A program made the translations under genes and the position numbers. A stretch of DNA of 64,000 nt from Parietaria judaica. Its lineage: Eukaryota > Streptophyta > Magnoliopsida > Rosales > Urticaceae. The notes below the pieces were generated by a model that did no database searches, had not been told where the DNA came from, and saw only the letters and a list, made by a program, of their open reading frames with translations. Where the stretch lies: contig OX940871.1 in assembly GCA_954871525.1 (NCBI GenBank), positions 25,394,586 through 25,458,585 on the forward strand, in the 5' to 3' direction. Position 1 is the stretch's first letter; each line of letters starts with the position of its first letter. Shown here one piece after another: positions 46,893 through 56,928 of this stretch.

Positions 46893-49386
46893 TCAGCGCC
46901 GCAACCTCCGCTTCGGCTTTAGCCTTGCACTCGGCAAGCTCCCTCTCCTGAGTTGGCGAAGCGAAGCCTCTTCCGCCAATTTGGCCCTCGCGGCCTCCAG
47001 TTCATTGGAAGCCCGCTCGGCTGCTTCCCGATACTTTCGCTCCCCAAGGACGGAAACCCCGAGGTGCGATTCAGTGTCGGCAAGCTTAGCTCGGAGGTCG
47101 CTCATCTCCTGAGCGCTCTCGCCCCTGCTCATGTTCTCTTCGAGAATAACGGTGTTGAAGCGGGCGAGGGCCTGGAAAAGCGTAGCGGCAGCCCGGCCAT
47201 AACCCCTGACATCGCTCAGAGACAAGCCGTGAGTCCGAGAGGGTTCGGGCCAGAACAGGTCCCGAAGGACCCGAAGCGAGTATGCTTTCCACTCTTCCGG
47301 CGGAGACTCCGAAGTAGGAACTGCCGGAAATCGCTCCCAAGGAGGAAGAGAAAAACCTCCTGGTCCGGAGTTGGGAAGAAACTTCGGCAGCGGAGAAAGA
47401 GAAATCCCGACATCATCGGATGAAGAGGCGTTAACCCCAGAAGCACCGGCATCGTCGTTCGGCTCCGAAGAGCCCTCCGGACGAGGCACTTTGGGAAGAG
47501 TAGAAACATCGGGAGGAATGACGTCCGCAAGAAGGCCATCCTCTCCCTCGGGGTGGCCCTCGATCAAAACCTCTTCAGAAGGTAGGGGAGCCCCCTCCGA
47601 AGCACCGGGCCGTCCGACGGGCTCCAAGACGAGGAGCGCGTCGGCAGCATCAAGTGTCTCTTCGGGTAACAAACCCTCCTCGTCACCCGTAGGAACGGCG
47701 ACTGAAAGTCTTTCCGCGGCAGGAGCGGGAGGTGCTAAGGAAGAAACTTCCAAGCAAGGAGGCGCGTCGGCGCGAGCCGGAGTCTGAAATTACGAAGAAA
47801 ATATACATATACATACCCATTAGACACACGAAATTTGGGAACATTGCGAAAAGTGCAGAGGGAAAACTAGATGTTACCTCGGAGGCCGAGAGATCCAGCG
47901 ACGACACCAAATCGATGAAGTCGTCATCAAAGCGGAAACGCTCCCGAGAAGTGGGAGAAGGACGGGGGGTCCCATGAGCCCCATCGACGGTTCCGCCGGC
48001 CTCGGTCGGAGGAGTCGAGGCAAGAACGGTCGACGCGGTCGTCCCGGCGAGAACGGTCCCCTCGCGAGAAGCGACGGTGACAGTCTCCGAAGCCGGAAGA
48101 GTCGCGTCGATCTCCTTAGATGACTCGGAAGTCTTGTTCTTCTTCGGAGGAGGAGCGTCGCGTACCTCTTCGGCAGTTTTCCTCTTCAAGACGACTTTCT
48201 CGCGAGGAGGTGCCCGCGAAGAAGTATGAGTCTCGGGTTCGCGACGGCTCTCCGAGGGACGAGGCGCGTCCCGAGAGCGAGTCGTCCCCGAGAAAGTCGA
48301 TACCCCCGAAGAGCGCGAAGCACCAGCGTCGTGCTTATGCTTTGTTCGCTTCTCCGAACTGCTCTTCGGAGGAAGAATTTTATCGCTGGAAACAAACCGG
48401 TCAGCACCAGTCCGAGGGCCGATGCCCAAGAAGCCAGTTTTCGATAGATCCCGACGAGAATCGGAGGATCCACCTCCTTGTCCTGGATCTTGGCCTTGTC
48501 CTGGATCTTGGCCTTGTCCTGGATCTTGGCCTTGACATTGCCGTGGCTCCGATGATCCACGGGTGGACTTTTGAGTTCTCTTCTTCGGCTTAGGAGATTG
48601 CCGAACAGCGGGGGACGAAGGGTCCACATCTTTGACCTCTTCGAGGCGGAACCCAACCGGCCACAAAGATGCCGGTGGTTTACCCACGATGTGGCAGAGT
48701 TGATAGAGTCCCGACTCTTGAACGCGGGTCCCGAAGAAGTCCGTCGTCCAATTCCGACGAGGATTTTCCAGCAGAGCCCGAACGACCCCAGCGAAGCGCT
48801 CGTCGTCCTCTCTATTCGCTATGGGCCTGAACCTCGGCACTTCTTTCTCGTCGACCCACTTGGTAGGAAGCGCCTCCCAATGCGGCCCAAGAGTGTGACG
48901 ATCGAGATGCGCGAAGAAATACCTATTCTCCCACCCGGACTCGTTGTTCGGCGTGTGGGTGATGACGTGGACACCCGCGGCGGAGGAGAGGAAGAACCGG
49001 CCCAGATTCTTCGGGTTCTTTGACCATTTAAAAAGCCGCATCAAATCCTCCAAGGTCAGGGCCACTTTCTGCTCAAGAGCGATGACCATGGTGCAGACGA
49101 GAAGGCGAAGCGAATTAGGGCTGACCTGACTGATCGGCATCTTGTACGCATGGAGGAAGCACACGATGAGATGAGGCAGTGGAAGGTGCAGTTCCACCGA
49201 CCGGAAGAAGTGTTCGTAAAGAGTGATGTACCCTTCCGGGGGCTCGTCGCCAAGTTCGCCGGACTGGGGGAGACGCAGGTAACATGGACTGGAGTCCACG
49301 TAGTGTTTCTTCAAATCCTCGAGATGCCTCTCGGTCATTATAGACTTCGGCGATCGAGTCTTGAAAATCTTTCCCGGATTCGACAT
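46893..49386 (-). CDS. Antisense accessory gene of the Tat element (putative gypsy-type transposon protein family)
   Basis: Exon 1 (49386-47878, 503 codons) and exon 2 (47783 down to a stop at 46893) join in phase across a 94-bp GT-AG intron. The N-terminal ~200 residues carry the plant domain annotated as putative gypsy-type transposon (Pfam Transposase_28, from memory): EGYITLYEHFFRSVELHLPL, PHLIVCFLHAYKMPISQVSP, SLRLLVCTMVIALEQKV and a WENRYFFAHLD block. Next come a basic linker, three GQGQDP repeats (18-bp DNA repeats at about 48479-48534), a Ser/Arg/Lys-rich region and an acidic/Pro-rich exon 2 that turns into a coiled coil. Known Tat-lineage elements carry similar antisense extra genes; the function is unknown. 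The 3' end is probably displaced by a frameshift near 46950. Confidence 0.8.
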
Positions 49387-49530
49387 TTTCTTGACCAGAA
49401 AAGAAGAGGGTGAACGGAAAGAAAGTTTGAAGATTTGTTCTTGAGAAGAAGAGAGTCGAGAAAGAAATTGCAGAGAGAGTTTAGAGAGAAAGTCTGAAAC
49501 AGAGTGTTTGAGTCGAAGGCAAGGTTTGAA

Positions 49531-49536
49531 TTTATA
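49531..49536 (-). promoter_or_regulatory. TATA box for the antisense accessory gene
   Basis: On the minus strand, CTCTATAAATTC lies about 145 bp upstream of the ATG at 49386, the spacing expected for a plant promoter with a ~110-nt leader. It lies inside the element, outside the LTR, so the antisense gene would have its own promoter. Confidence 0.55.
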
Positions 49537-49935
49537 GAGGAAATCTCGCGAATTTGAAGGGACACGTTTGGATCCAATGGCCTAGGATCGAAGCGGGAGA
49601 AATCATCCAACGGTGAAGATCAAAAGAGTCGTTGCAAAGCCCGAAGGCACTCGAGTGCGAGAAAACCCCGCATTTAATGCGATATGATTGACGGCGATTT
49701 CCAAGATCTGACAGCCTGGAGAATCGCGCCCAGTCAGCACTACGTGGGAATTCGAGGCCATCAGTGAGCATGCAAGAAGTGGAAGAGTCTTCGAAGGACA
49801 CAACCCTCATCGAGGGAAAAACCTCTTCGAGGATTGACCTCTTCGAAGGCATAACCTCATCGGGGAAAAACCTCATCGGATATAAACCTTGTCGGGGAGT
49901 AATTTTGGTTTATTTTATCAACTGTTTCACACTCG

Positions 49936-49953
49936 ATAAAATAGGGGACTAAC
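49936..49953 (+). other. Candidate polypurine tract
   Basis: The sequence GATAAAATAGGGGACTAA directly precedes the 3' LTR and is purine-rich, the expected site for plus-strand priming. It is short and interrupted by pyrimidines. Confidence 0.45.
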
Positions 49954-50653
49954 TGTTAAGGTCAGATTTGGTCAAATCTCTTCTTAACACCACCCTTTGT
50001 CGTTTGTGAAGTAAACGGCATAAAGCGAGAGGAAGATTGCTTGAAGAACCCAAGCCCATGAAAGAATAAAGAAATTAAGGCCCAGCAAGCGAAGCCCACG
50101 AGAAGTCAGCATCCGATAAAGCCGGCCCAACATCTCGTCGGGAAAAGGGAAGTTCATCGAGGAAAAGCTCTTCGGGAAAGCCTAATCGCGTTAAAAGATG
50201 AACTCATTCGAGATCGCGAGAAAGAAGGGAAGATTGGCTTATTCAGTTGAAGATTTCGTGGGATATCCAACGCAAAATAAGGAAGGTCAACTACGATCAT
50301 AGCGATTCAGAAGGGAACCCTAGCAAGATTTGAGGAATATTCTAGAAGACTTTCAAACCTATAAATACGAATGTAAACCTAGCATAAAGGGAGATTATTC
50401 AATATTCTAGTATTCAGTATTCATTATCGTGAGTTTGAGAGAATAAATCTTTGAGTCTTCGAGCTTGCTTATTCATAGCATTCTCGATCTCCCAGGGGTT
50501 AGAGTGTGTAATCTTCGATTGTCCAAGCTATCAAACGGAAGAAACCGGGTCCTCTCGGAATCATAATAAATCAGAGATATTCGTATTATCCATAATTATT
50601 TAATTATTTCGATTATCTTTGTGACTGCACGGCGGTAAAAATCGCCCTCTACA
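49954..50653 (+). repeat. 3' LTR
   Basis: 700 bp, same ends as the 5' LTR, followed by the target duplication ATGGC at 50654-50658. Three substitutions separate the two LTRs. Confidence 0.97.
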
Positions 50654-50658
50654 ATGGC

Positions 50659-50838
50659 TGCAATGATGCCCAATCAAATGGAGCAACGAAACCAAGACGA
50701 GTCTAACAATGAGGACGACCCAGCGAACCTGTTTGGGCAAAATTGTGGTAGCTACATGATACGAACTCGTATCACCGAAGAAGCGTTTCAAGTCGTATCG
50801 CCGAGAAAAGTGGCTACAATTCCAATCACATCAACTTA
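50659..50838 (+). pseudogene. Older LTR retrotransposon: gag N-terminal fragment (right part)
   Basis: Directly after the target duplication, an open frame with NQMEQRNQDESNNEDDPANL and a following Arg-rich part resembles the N-terminus of chromovirus-type gag proteins. It ends at a stop at 50836-50838 with no zinc knuckle or pol. Together with 36480-36721 it is the split target of the Tat insertion. Confidence 0.5.
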
Positions 50839-52456
50839 AAAGACTTTTGCAGCAATTATGAGAAAATCCAAATTAATCTCAAATCTGAAAAAATAAGTTA
50901 CACCAAGATTTCATATTATTTTTTAAAAAAATATTTAATCAATGAAAACACCAAAAAATGAATAAATTACCTCACAAATCACAAAAGATAAACTTAGAAG
51001 ACTTTTGCCGTAATTATGAAAAAAATCTGAATTAAGCTCAAATATGCAAAGAAAATATACCAAAACCACAGATTAATATGTCAATAAATAATAAATGAAA
51101 TAGAAACATAATAATTTGAATAAATTACTTCAAAAATTAAAAAATATTAATTTTTAGACTTTTTACACAAGAAAGTCTTGTAATCTGAAAATTCAAGAAC
51201 TCAAAAGCACAAACATTCATATCTCTTTGTAACTATAATATTTCGAACCCTATACAATCAACAAATTATAACAAAGTATGTACATTTCGAGTAAATTCCT
51301 AAGTTCAAAACTTTATATACTTTTGCCTAACAAACATAATAATCCAAATTTAACCTAAATCTAACCAAATAATTATAAAATAAGTCATCAAAACATGTTT
51401 TCATAAAAAAAGTATTCATAAGAATGCAAAAAATAAACAAACGATGATAAAGTTCCAATCTTTACTCATTTCTAAACATAAATCTCATATAAAACTAACT
51501 CTTTATATTTTAACACATGAAAATGCCCTAAAAACTGTATAAATGAGTATATATCAAAGAAGAAATGATTGATTCATATAGATTTAACATTATAAGTCAT
51601 TAATTTACCAAAAACTACAAAAAAATTCCAAGAAATTTGGTTCAAAATGAATAAATCAAAACATTCGAAACTTATGCCAAGAATCGATTAATAAGTGAAA
51701 ATACGATAATTTGTCAAAACTTTGCAACTTACCAGCTCAAAAATAAATTTTTCCTATAATATTTGGTCCTCGGTTGTCGAAAAGACCGAAAACTCTCGGT
51801 TTTCCACTGTTAAGCTCGAAAATTGTATAAAATTTGGTCATCAGCTTTCGAAAAGAACGAAAAGTCTCTAAAAATTAATTTCCTGAATTGACCGAAAAGT
51901 ATCAAATTTTTACACCAAAACTAGCGAAAATCGACTGGTAAGAAGGTTATCGATTTTTGCAATTTTTGTCAAAAGTTCAAAAAAGGTAACTGGTGTGACC
52001 AATATTTACCGTTAATTACCGGTAAGACCAAAAATCATAAAAAATTAACCAAAAAGTCAAACCTTGCTTGATCTTTCCCATGACATCACTAATAAATTTA
52101 ATCGATATATTCAGGCTACTACGGTTCCAATCCACTACTATTAAAAATAAAATAAAGTAAAATTTTCAATGAGACGAGATATTCAGAAAAGAGAAATTGC
52201 TCCAAATAGCTAAACTGGAACATAAAAATAGCAAAATAGTTAAACTTTGATTAATTTTGTAAACTAGCCAATTAACATGAGGTGGCATTTTAATATTATT
52301 TTTTATTCCTGTAATACTCTTTAATTAATCATTTTAGATTACAATTTTCGTAATTAATTAAAAAAGAAATTAAATTTTCAGCACAAATCAAGATGTAACT
52401 GATTGTGCATAAATCTTGGAATTAATAACAAATTTTGAATCTTTATCCATCGATCT
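50839..52456. other. AT-rich intergenic DNA with diverged repeats
   Basis: No exon seen. A GACTTTTGC(A/C)G(C/T)AATTATGA block occurs near 50841 and 51000, so part of the region is an old tandem duplication. At 52185-52330 the text resembles 6340-6480 (including TGAGGTGGCATTTTAATAT), showing a dispersed repeat shared by two ends of the window. Confidence 0.45.
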
Positions 52457-52490
52457 TATCTCTCTTTCTCTCTCTCTTTTTCATCGATCT

Positions 52491-52491
<1 letters not shown>

Positions 52492-52544
<53 letters not shown>
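52492..52544. repeat. (CT)n microsatellite, about 26 units
   Basis: A perfect CT run, preceded by a shorter interrupted CT stretch from about 52457. It generates spurious open frames with Ser-Leu or Arg-Glu repeats. Confidence 0.97.
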
Positions 52545-52546
<2 letters not shown>

Positions 52547-52566
52547 GACAGCCGCTCCATCGTCGC

Positions 52567-52685
52567 CACCGATCTGGTCTCAGATGACGACCGACTCCAT
52601 CCCCGTCACCGATCTGGTCTCCGACAACGACCGACTCCATCGCCGCTACCGATCGGGTCTCAGCCGACGACCGCTCCATCACCGC
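52567..52685 (+). repeat. 40-bp tandem repeat, three copies
   Basis: Units begin CACCGATCTGGTCTC, CACCGATCTGGTCTC and TACCGATCGGGTCTC, spaced 40 bp, each with ACGACCG and CTCCATC. It lies between the CT run and the hydroxymethyltransferase fragment. Confidence 0.85.
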
Positions 52686-52925
52686 CGACTCGTGGTCGAT
52701 CAAGAGCGAGTACGGTAGCACGCTCGACGACTGGTCGATCCATCGCCAGCTTCACCGCCGTCTAACGCTAGCTCCGTCACCGAAACCATCGGTACTGTAA
52801 TTCTCTGACTCAACTAGTTTTATTCTCGTGACAAAGTTGTGTGCTTTGGTGTGTTCTGAGTGTTTTTTTTTTGTGTGTGTTAATGGCATGTAATGGATTG
52901 AGCTTTGTGGACCACGGGCTCGGCG

Positions 52926-53065
52926 AGGCTGTATCCCGAGGTTCGGACGATCGTTGACAAGGAGAAACAGAGGCAGTTCCAGAGCCTCAAGTTCATCGCG
53001 TCAATTTCACGTGCCGTGCGGTTATGGAGACCATCGGGTCGTGCCTCACCAACAAGTACTCCGAG
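52926..53065 (+). pseudogene. Serine hydroxymethyltransferase fragment, frameshifted
   Basis: The frame reads PEVRTIVDKEKQRQFQSLKF then IAS, matching the N-terminal region of plant serine hydroxymethyltransferase. At about 53001 a small deletion removes the conserved codons after IAS and shifts the frame; in the new frame RAVMETIGSCLTNKYSE continues the family. Sequence after 53065 no longer matches, so about 47 codons remain of a ~470-residue or longer enzyme. No introns or upstream exons are seen. It is a broken gene fragment, probably captured or duplicated with DNA repair or transposition. Confidence 0.75.
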
Positions 53066-53479
53066 GTGTTGCGCGCTCAGAAACACCGAGGCCACAGCGA
53101 TCGACGACGAAGCTTCAGCGGTCTTACGGAGAGAGAGAAAGAGAAAGATTATTTTTTGTATTTTAAATATTTGATTATTGTATTTAAATTTTAATATGAA
53201 TAATATTTTTTATTGTTAATTTACGCTGATTCGTTGTTAATTTACGTTAATTCGTTATTGATTTACGTTAATTCGAGTCTTTAATTTGTTGATATTTTTT
53301 GAAAAAAATTAAATCCGAAAATTATATGAATGTTTTGAATTTAAAATTTGAATTATACAAAAAAAAAAGAGTTTGGTTTTGGTTGTTGTTGACGTGGTTT
53401 CGCACGTCAACGTTCGAAGATATTGCGAATGGGATTTCGATTTGAATGTGCTAAGATTTTTGTGGATCCTGACCTCCGC

Positions 53480-54260
53480 GTCGTCAATACTATCAACGAT
53501 GAAACACGAAATTAAAGAACGAAGAAAACAAACAAAACACCAGAGTTTTTTAGAGAAGTTCGTCCCAATGTGGTAGTTGACTACGTCCTCTGTACGTTTA
53601 CTGCTTTAGAAAGATTGATCAATCGAAACCACAAGCCAATTTCTGATTGATCGAAAATGAAAGAAAAACACTCTGAAGATATAAACTCTCAAGACTCTTT
53701 TCTCTCGAATGTGGATGCTTGCGTATGTGTAGAAGGGCTGCCTTCTTGCTTTTATAGACGTCTGGCTTCTGCCCATTGGAGGTTGACGTTGGTAGTGGCT
53801 TCGAGTTCGGGGTTTGACTTGTTGCCGAGCTGACACGTGGGCCACGTCTTGCGAGATTGTCGTGGTAGTGGACCTTGACTGGTCGTTGTGGGGTTTGAAT
53901 TCAGGTCGTGGCGGTTTTTCTGGTCGGTCTTCGGAGGTTTGAATTGAAGTGGTTGACCAGGTCTGCTCGTGCTCGAGCGTGGGGCTCTTTTCTACTCGAG
54001 GGGTTTTATTCGACTTCTGCTCGGATCCCTTTTGAAACAATTAGTCCGGGAGGAGCTTTGGGTGTTGGTTTTAACCAAGTGTTTGAAGTGAGATTTTGAG
54101 TTCTGTTCGGGTTCTTCCTTTGGAACTCTGTTCGGACTTCTTTTGAGCCTATTCTGCTCGGGCGAGTATCTTGCCTTCTGGGCTTTTAGTTTTGCTCGGG
54201 CCCAAACACGATTAGGTGACTAGTGGGTTTTTGGGCTTTGTATTTCACAAGTCCATTTTC
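53480..54260 (-). repeat. Probable Ty1/copia-type LTR remnant
   Basis: On the minus strand a TATA box (TCTATAAAAGC, about 53746-53756) is followed by a Ser/Phe-type U5-like stretch and a GTAGTCAACTACCACATTGG block, which resembles the end of plant copia LTRs. No partner LTR or target duplication was found within the window, so ends are nominal. No gene is supported in 53170-54900 otherwise. Confidence 0.35.
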
Positions 54261-55294
54261 GTATGAATATTTTTAATATACTCAAAACTTAGGTCAAACA
54301 ATTTAATCTTTAAATTTGATTAATGACCTCACAATTACAATTTATGGAACGAATTTGCACATCAACAGTTGTTACCATATTAATAGTTATTTCAATTAAT
54401 AGCAATATTTTCAAGTAATGAAAATAAATGAATTTTTTAATTTTATTAAAACATGAAGGCAACAATGTATTTGAATTTCATTTAAATGGTTAATTGGTTA
54501 GTTTACAAAATTAACCAAAATTTGACTATTTTGCTAAATACACTTTCAAGTTTGGCTATTTCTCCAAAGCACCATTCAGAAAAAATAAGTCATGTTTTAC
54601 TCGCACAAAATATATATATATATATCACGATTTCTTTCAATGTCATTTTCCAAATAATTATGATAATTCGAAATGACAAACCCATAACAACTTAGCCCAA
54701 AAAAAAAAAAAAACAAAACAAAACAAAAAAACAAAAAAAAAACCCTTCGTAAATAATTTAACACGGGATTTAATTCATAGTTCATACCCACAAATTTCAA
54801 AACAAATACACAAGTACATAAATGGCCTAAAAAGAAAGTGTCGTTTCACTTGGCCGTATTTCAAATAAAATTAACGGCTCTATTTCCAGAAGCAGTATAA
54901 GAATGACACTTTTTCAAATTTGAAGGATTCGCAACCTTCGTTCTTCATCTTCACCACTTTCTTCTCTGTTCATCAAACCCTAATTCCCAATTCCCAGCGA
55001 CAACGAACATCCATTTGGCTTCTCCAAGGTTCCGTCTTCTTCATCTTCTCTTCCCTTTTGGCAATCTCCAAGAAATTTGCTGGAGAACTTGTTCCGAAAT
55101 TTTGAAAATGACGAATCGTGTTGCGTTTGGTCGTAAATTCTGATTCTCTTCTATCTTCTTTGAATTTTGCATCAGAAAAAGTTAGATTAGAGTTGTTCGG
55201 AAAACTGTAATCGATTCTTGATTTTACTTGAGCACTGTTGATGCGAATCAATCTGCCGTTTTGCAGGTTTTTGTTTCTGAAAAATCTTGCGAAA

Positions 55295-56170
55295 ATGAAT
55301 GATTTAATGACGAAGTCGTTCCTAAGTTATGGGGAACTGAAGGAACAGGTCGAATCGGACATCGAAAAAGGCCGAGGCGGTACCGTTAAAGAAGAGAATC
55401 TCTTTCAGTTCTACCAAGAAGTTGATTTGTTCAAGTCCGAAATGGAAGAGATAACCAATCTCTTGCACAATCTCAAAACCCTAAACGAGCAAGCGAAATC
55501 CACCCACAGCGCCAAGATTCTCCGGGGCCTGAGGGACCAGACCGACTCTGACGTGGTGGCGATCCTCCGCAAAGCGAGAACCGTGAAGTCCCGGCTCGAA
55601 GGGCTCGACCAATCCAACGCCCGCAACCGCACGATCGCGCCCGAGTTTCACGAAGGAACCCTTGTTGACCGGACTAGGGTTTCGATCACGTACGGGCTTC
55701 GGGTCAAGCTGAGGGAGATGATGAACGATTTCCAGTCTCTCCGGGACAAGATCGTGGCGGACCACAAGGAGGATTTGAGGAGGAAGTACTACTGCGTGAC
55801 CGGAGAGATCCCGAGTGACGAGTCTGTAGAGAAGATGGTGACCGGGAAGAAGAAGATCGAGATGTTCGAAGGGAAGGCTGAGGATGCCTTGGGGAACAAG
55901 GTAAGGCACGAGACGGTAATCGATCTGCAGAAGAGCCTGGACAAGCTCCACCAGGTGTTTCTGGACATGGCGGTTCTCGTGGAAGCTCAGGGAGAGAAAA
56001 TGGATGACATCGAGGAGAATGTCGCCGACACCGGGAGTTACATCAACGGAGGAACGAACGGCCTTTACCACGCAAATCAGATGAAGAAGAAGATCAGGTG
56101 GTTCTATTGGGTTTGGGCCGTCGTAGTGATCATACTCTTGGTCTGTTTCATATCGATCTTAGCTTCCTGA
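55295..56170 (+). CDS. SYP112: Syntaxin of the SYP1 group, SYP112-like
   Basis: An intronless 291-residue frame. The N-terminus MNDLMTKSFLSYGELKEQ is typical of the KNOLLE/SYP112 subgroup. The Habc region follows (EEITNLLHNLKTLNEQAKST, HSAKILRGLRDQ, DRTRVSITYGLRVKLREMM). The SNARE motif covers about 195-255 with HQVFLDMAVLVEAQGEKMDD at its core, and the C-terminus is one hydrophobic anchor (WVWAVVVIILLVCFISILA). It would sit on the plasma membrane or division plane as a Qa-SNARE driving vesicle fusion. The ATG at 55295 matches the family start; a 5'UTR intron is likely, since an acceptor (TTTTGCAG) lies 29 bp upstream. The subgroup call rests on motif memory. Confidence 0.88.
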   Translation: MNDLMTKSFLSYGELKEQVESDIEKGRGGTVKEENLFQFYQEVDLFKSEMEEITNLLHNLKTLNEQAKSTHSAKILRGLRDQTDSDVVAILRKARTVKSRLEGLDQSNARNRTIAPEFHEGTLVDRTRVSITYGLRVKLREMMNDFQSLRDKIVADHKEDLRRKYYCVTGEIPSDESVEKMVTGKKKIEMFEGKAEDALGNKVRHETVIDLQKSLDKLHQVFLDMAVLVEAQGEKMDDIEENVADTGSYINGGTNGLYHANQMKKKIRWFYWVWAVVVIILLVCFISILAS

Positions 56171-56928
56171 AGCCGAAAAGTATTTTTTTTGTCAGAAATC
56201 GGCTCTGAACTGAGCTTTTCTGAGCTCTTAGGGGGTTTTTCGACACAATTTTTTTCTAGTTTGAGTTATGAGTTGATTGTATAGATAACGTTCTGTTAAT
56301 TGTCAGACTAGGTTATACAGTATAGGCGTTTTCTGAAGCGGGTTTGAAAGTATTTTTTTTTATTTTCCACATACTACATCGCATCAGGATTCGATGGATT
56401 ATGCTCGTACTTGTGCCCCTCGCCGCAAAAGACTCGGTTACGGATCCAAATAAAAAAATAATGCTCAACCGGAACTTGAGTATCTGGTTCCGAAAGCCTG
56501 AATTTGGGCAAAATTCACGCAAAAGAGATTTCGGGTAATACTGATTTTAATTCGATTCTGGGTTACATCTATGTGTCTATGAATATCCAAAATCCGGTTA
56601 GTAACTTCTTCCAATCCGATTTAGGATATTTGAATTACAAAATAAATAACAGATTCCCCCCTATAATTTCCGAGCTTTGGGTTCCAACCCATGAAAGCAA
56701 AAAAATTAGTCCCGCTTCAAAAGTAGGCAAAGCGCGAATTCATGAAACCGGTTTTTCACTCCTATAAAGAGAGAAAAAACATAAACCCAGGATTGAATAT
56801 TTTACATTATTTTGACAAAATTCTTAGTAAATACGAATTCGAATAATTGCCTTAGCCAGCAAATTATTTTATTTTTACAGAAGGCGATGAGGAGAAGAAA
56901 ACATTTCTACAAAATAAAATAAAATACT
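56171..56928. other. Intergenic region between convergent genes
   Basis: Contains the 3'UTR of the syntaxin and of the epimerase on the other strand. Short open frames near 56350-56760 have no family features. Confidence 0.5.

Larger units (their letters stand above)
36722..50653 (+). mobile_element. Ty3/gypsy Tat-lineage LTR retrotransposon, 13,932 bp, structurally complete
   Basis: Bounded by two 700-bp LTRs (36722-37421, 49954-50653) and a 5-bp target duplication ATGGC (36717-36721, 50654-50658). Internal order is primer-binding site, gag, protease, reverse transcriptase, RNase H, integrase, tandem repeats, an antisense accessory gene, a short purine-rich tract and the 3' LTR. Domain order, the DNGS protease motif, a long 3' noncoding part with tandem repeats and an antisense extra gene are features of the Tat lineage. 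The LTRs differ at three places (around 36786/50018, 36967/50199 and 37356/50588), so insertion is recent. Pol carries disabling mutations, so the copy is probably non-autonomous. Confidence 0.95.

Noticed and set aside
52416..52721. Open frames of 92-100 codons on both strands across the CT run
   Set aside because: They consist mainly of Ser-Leu or Arg-Glu codon repeats from the microsatellite and the 40-bp repeat.
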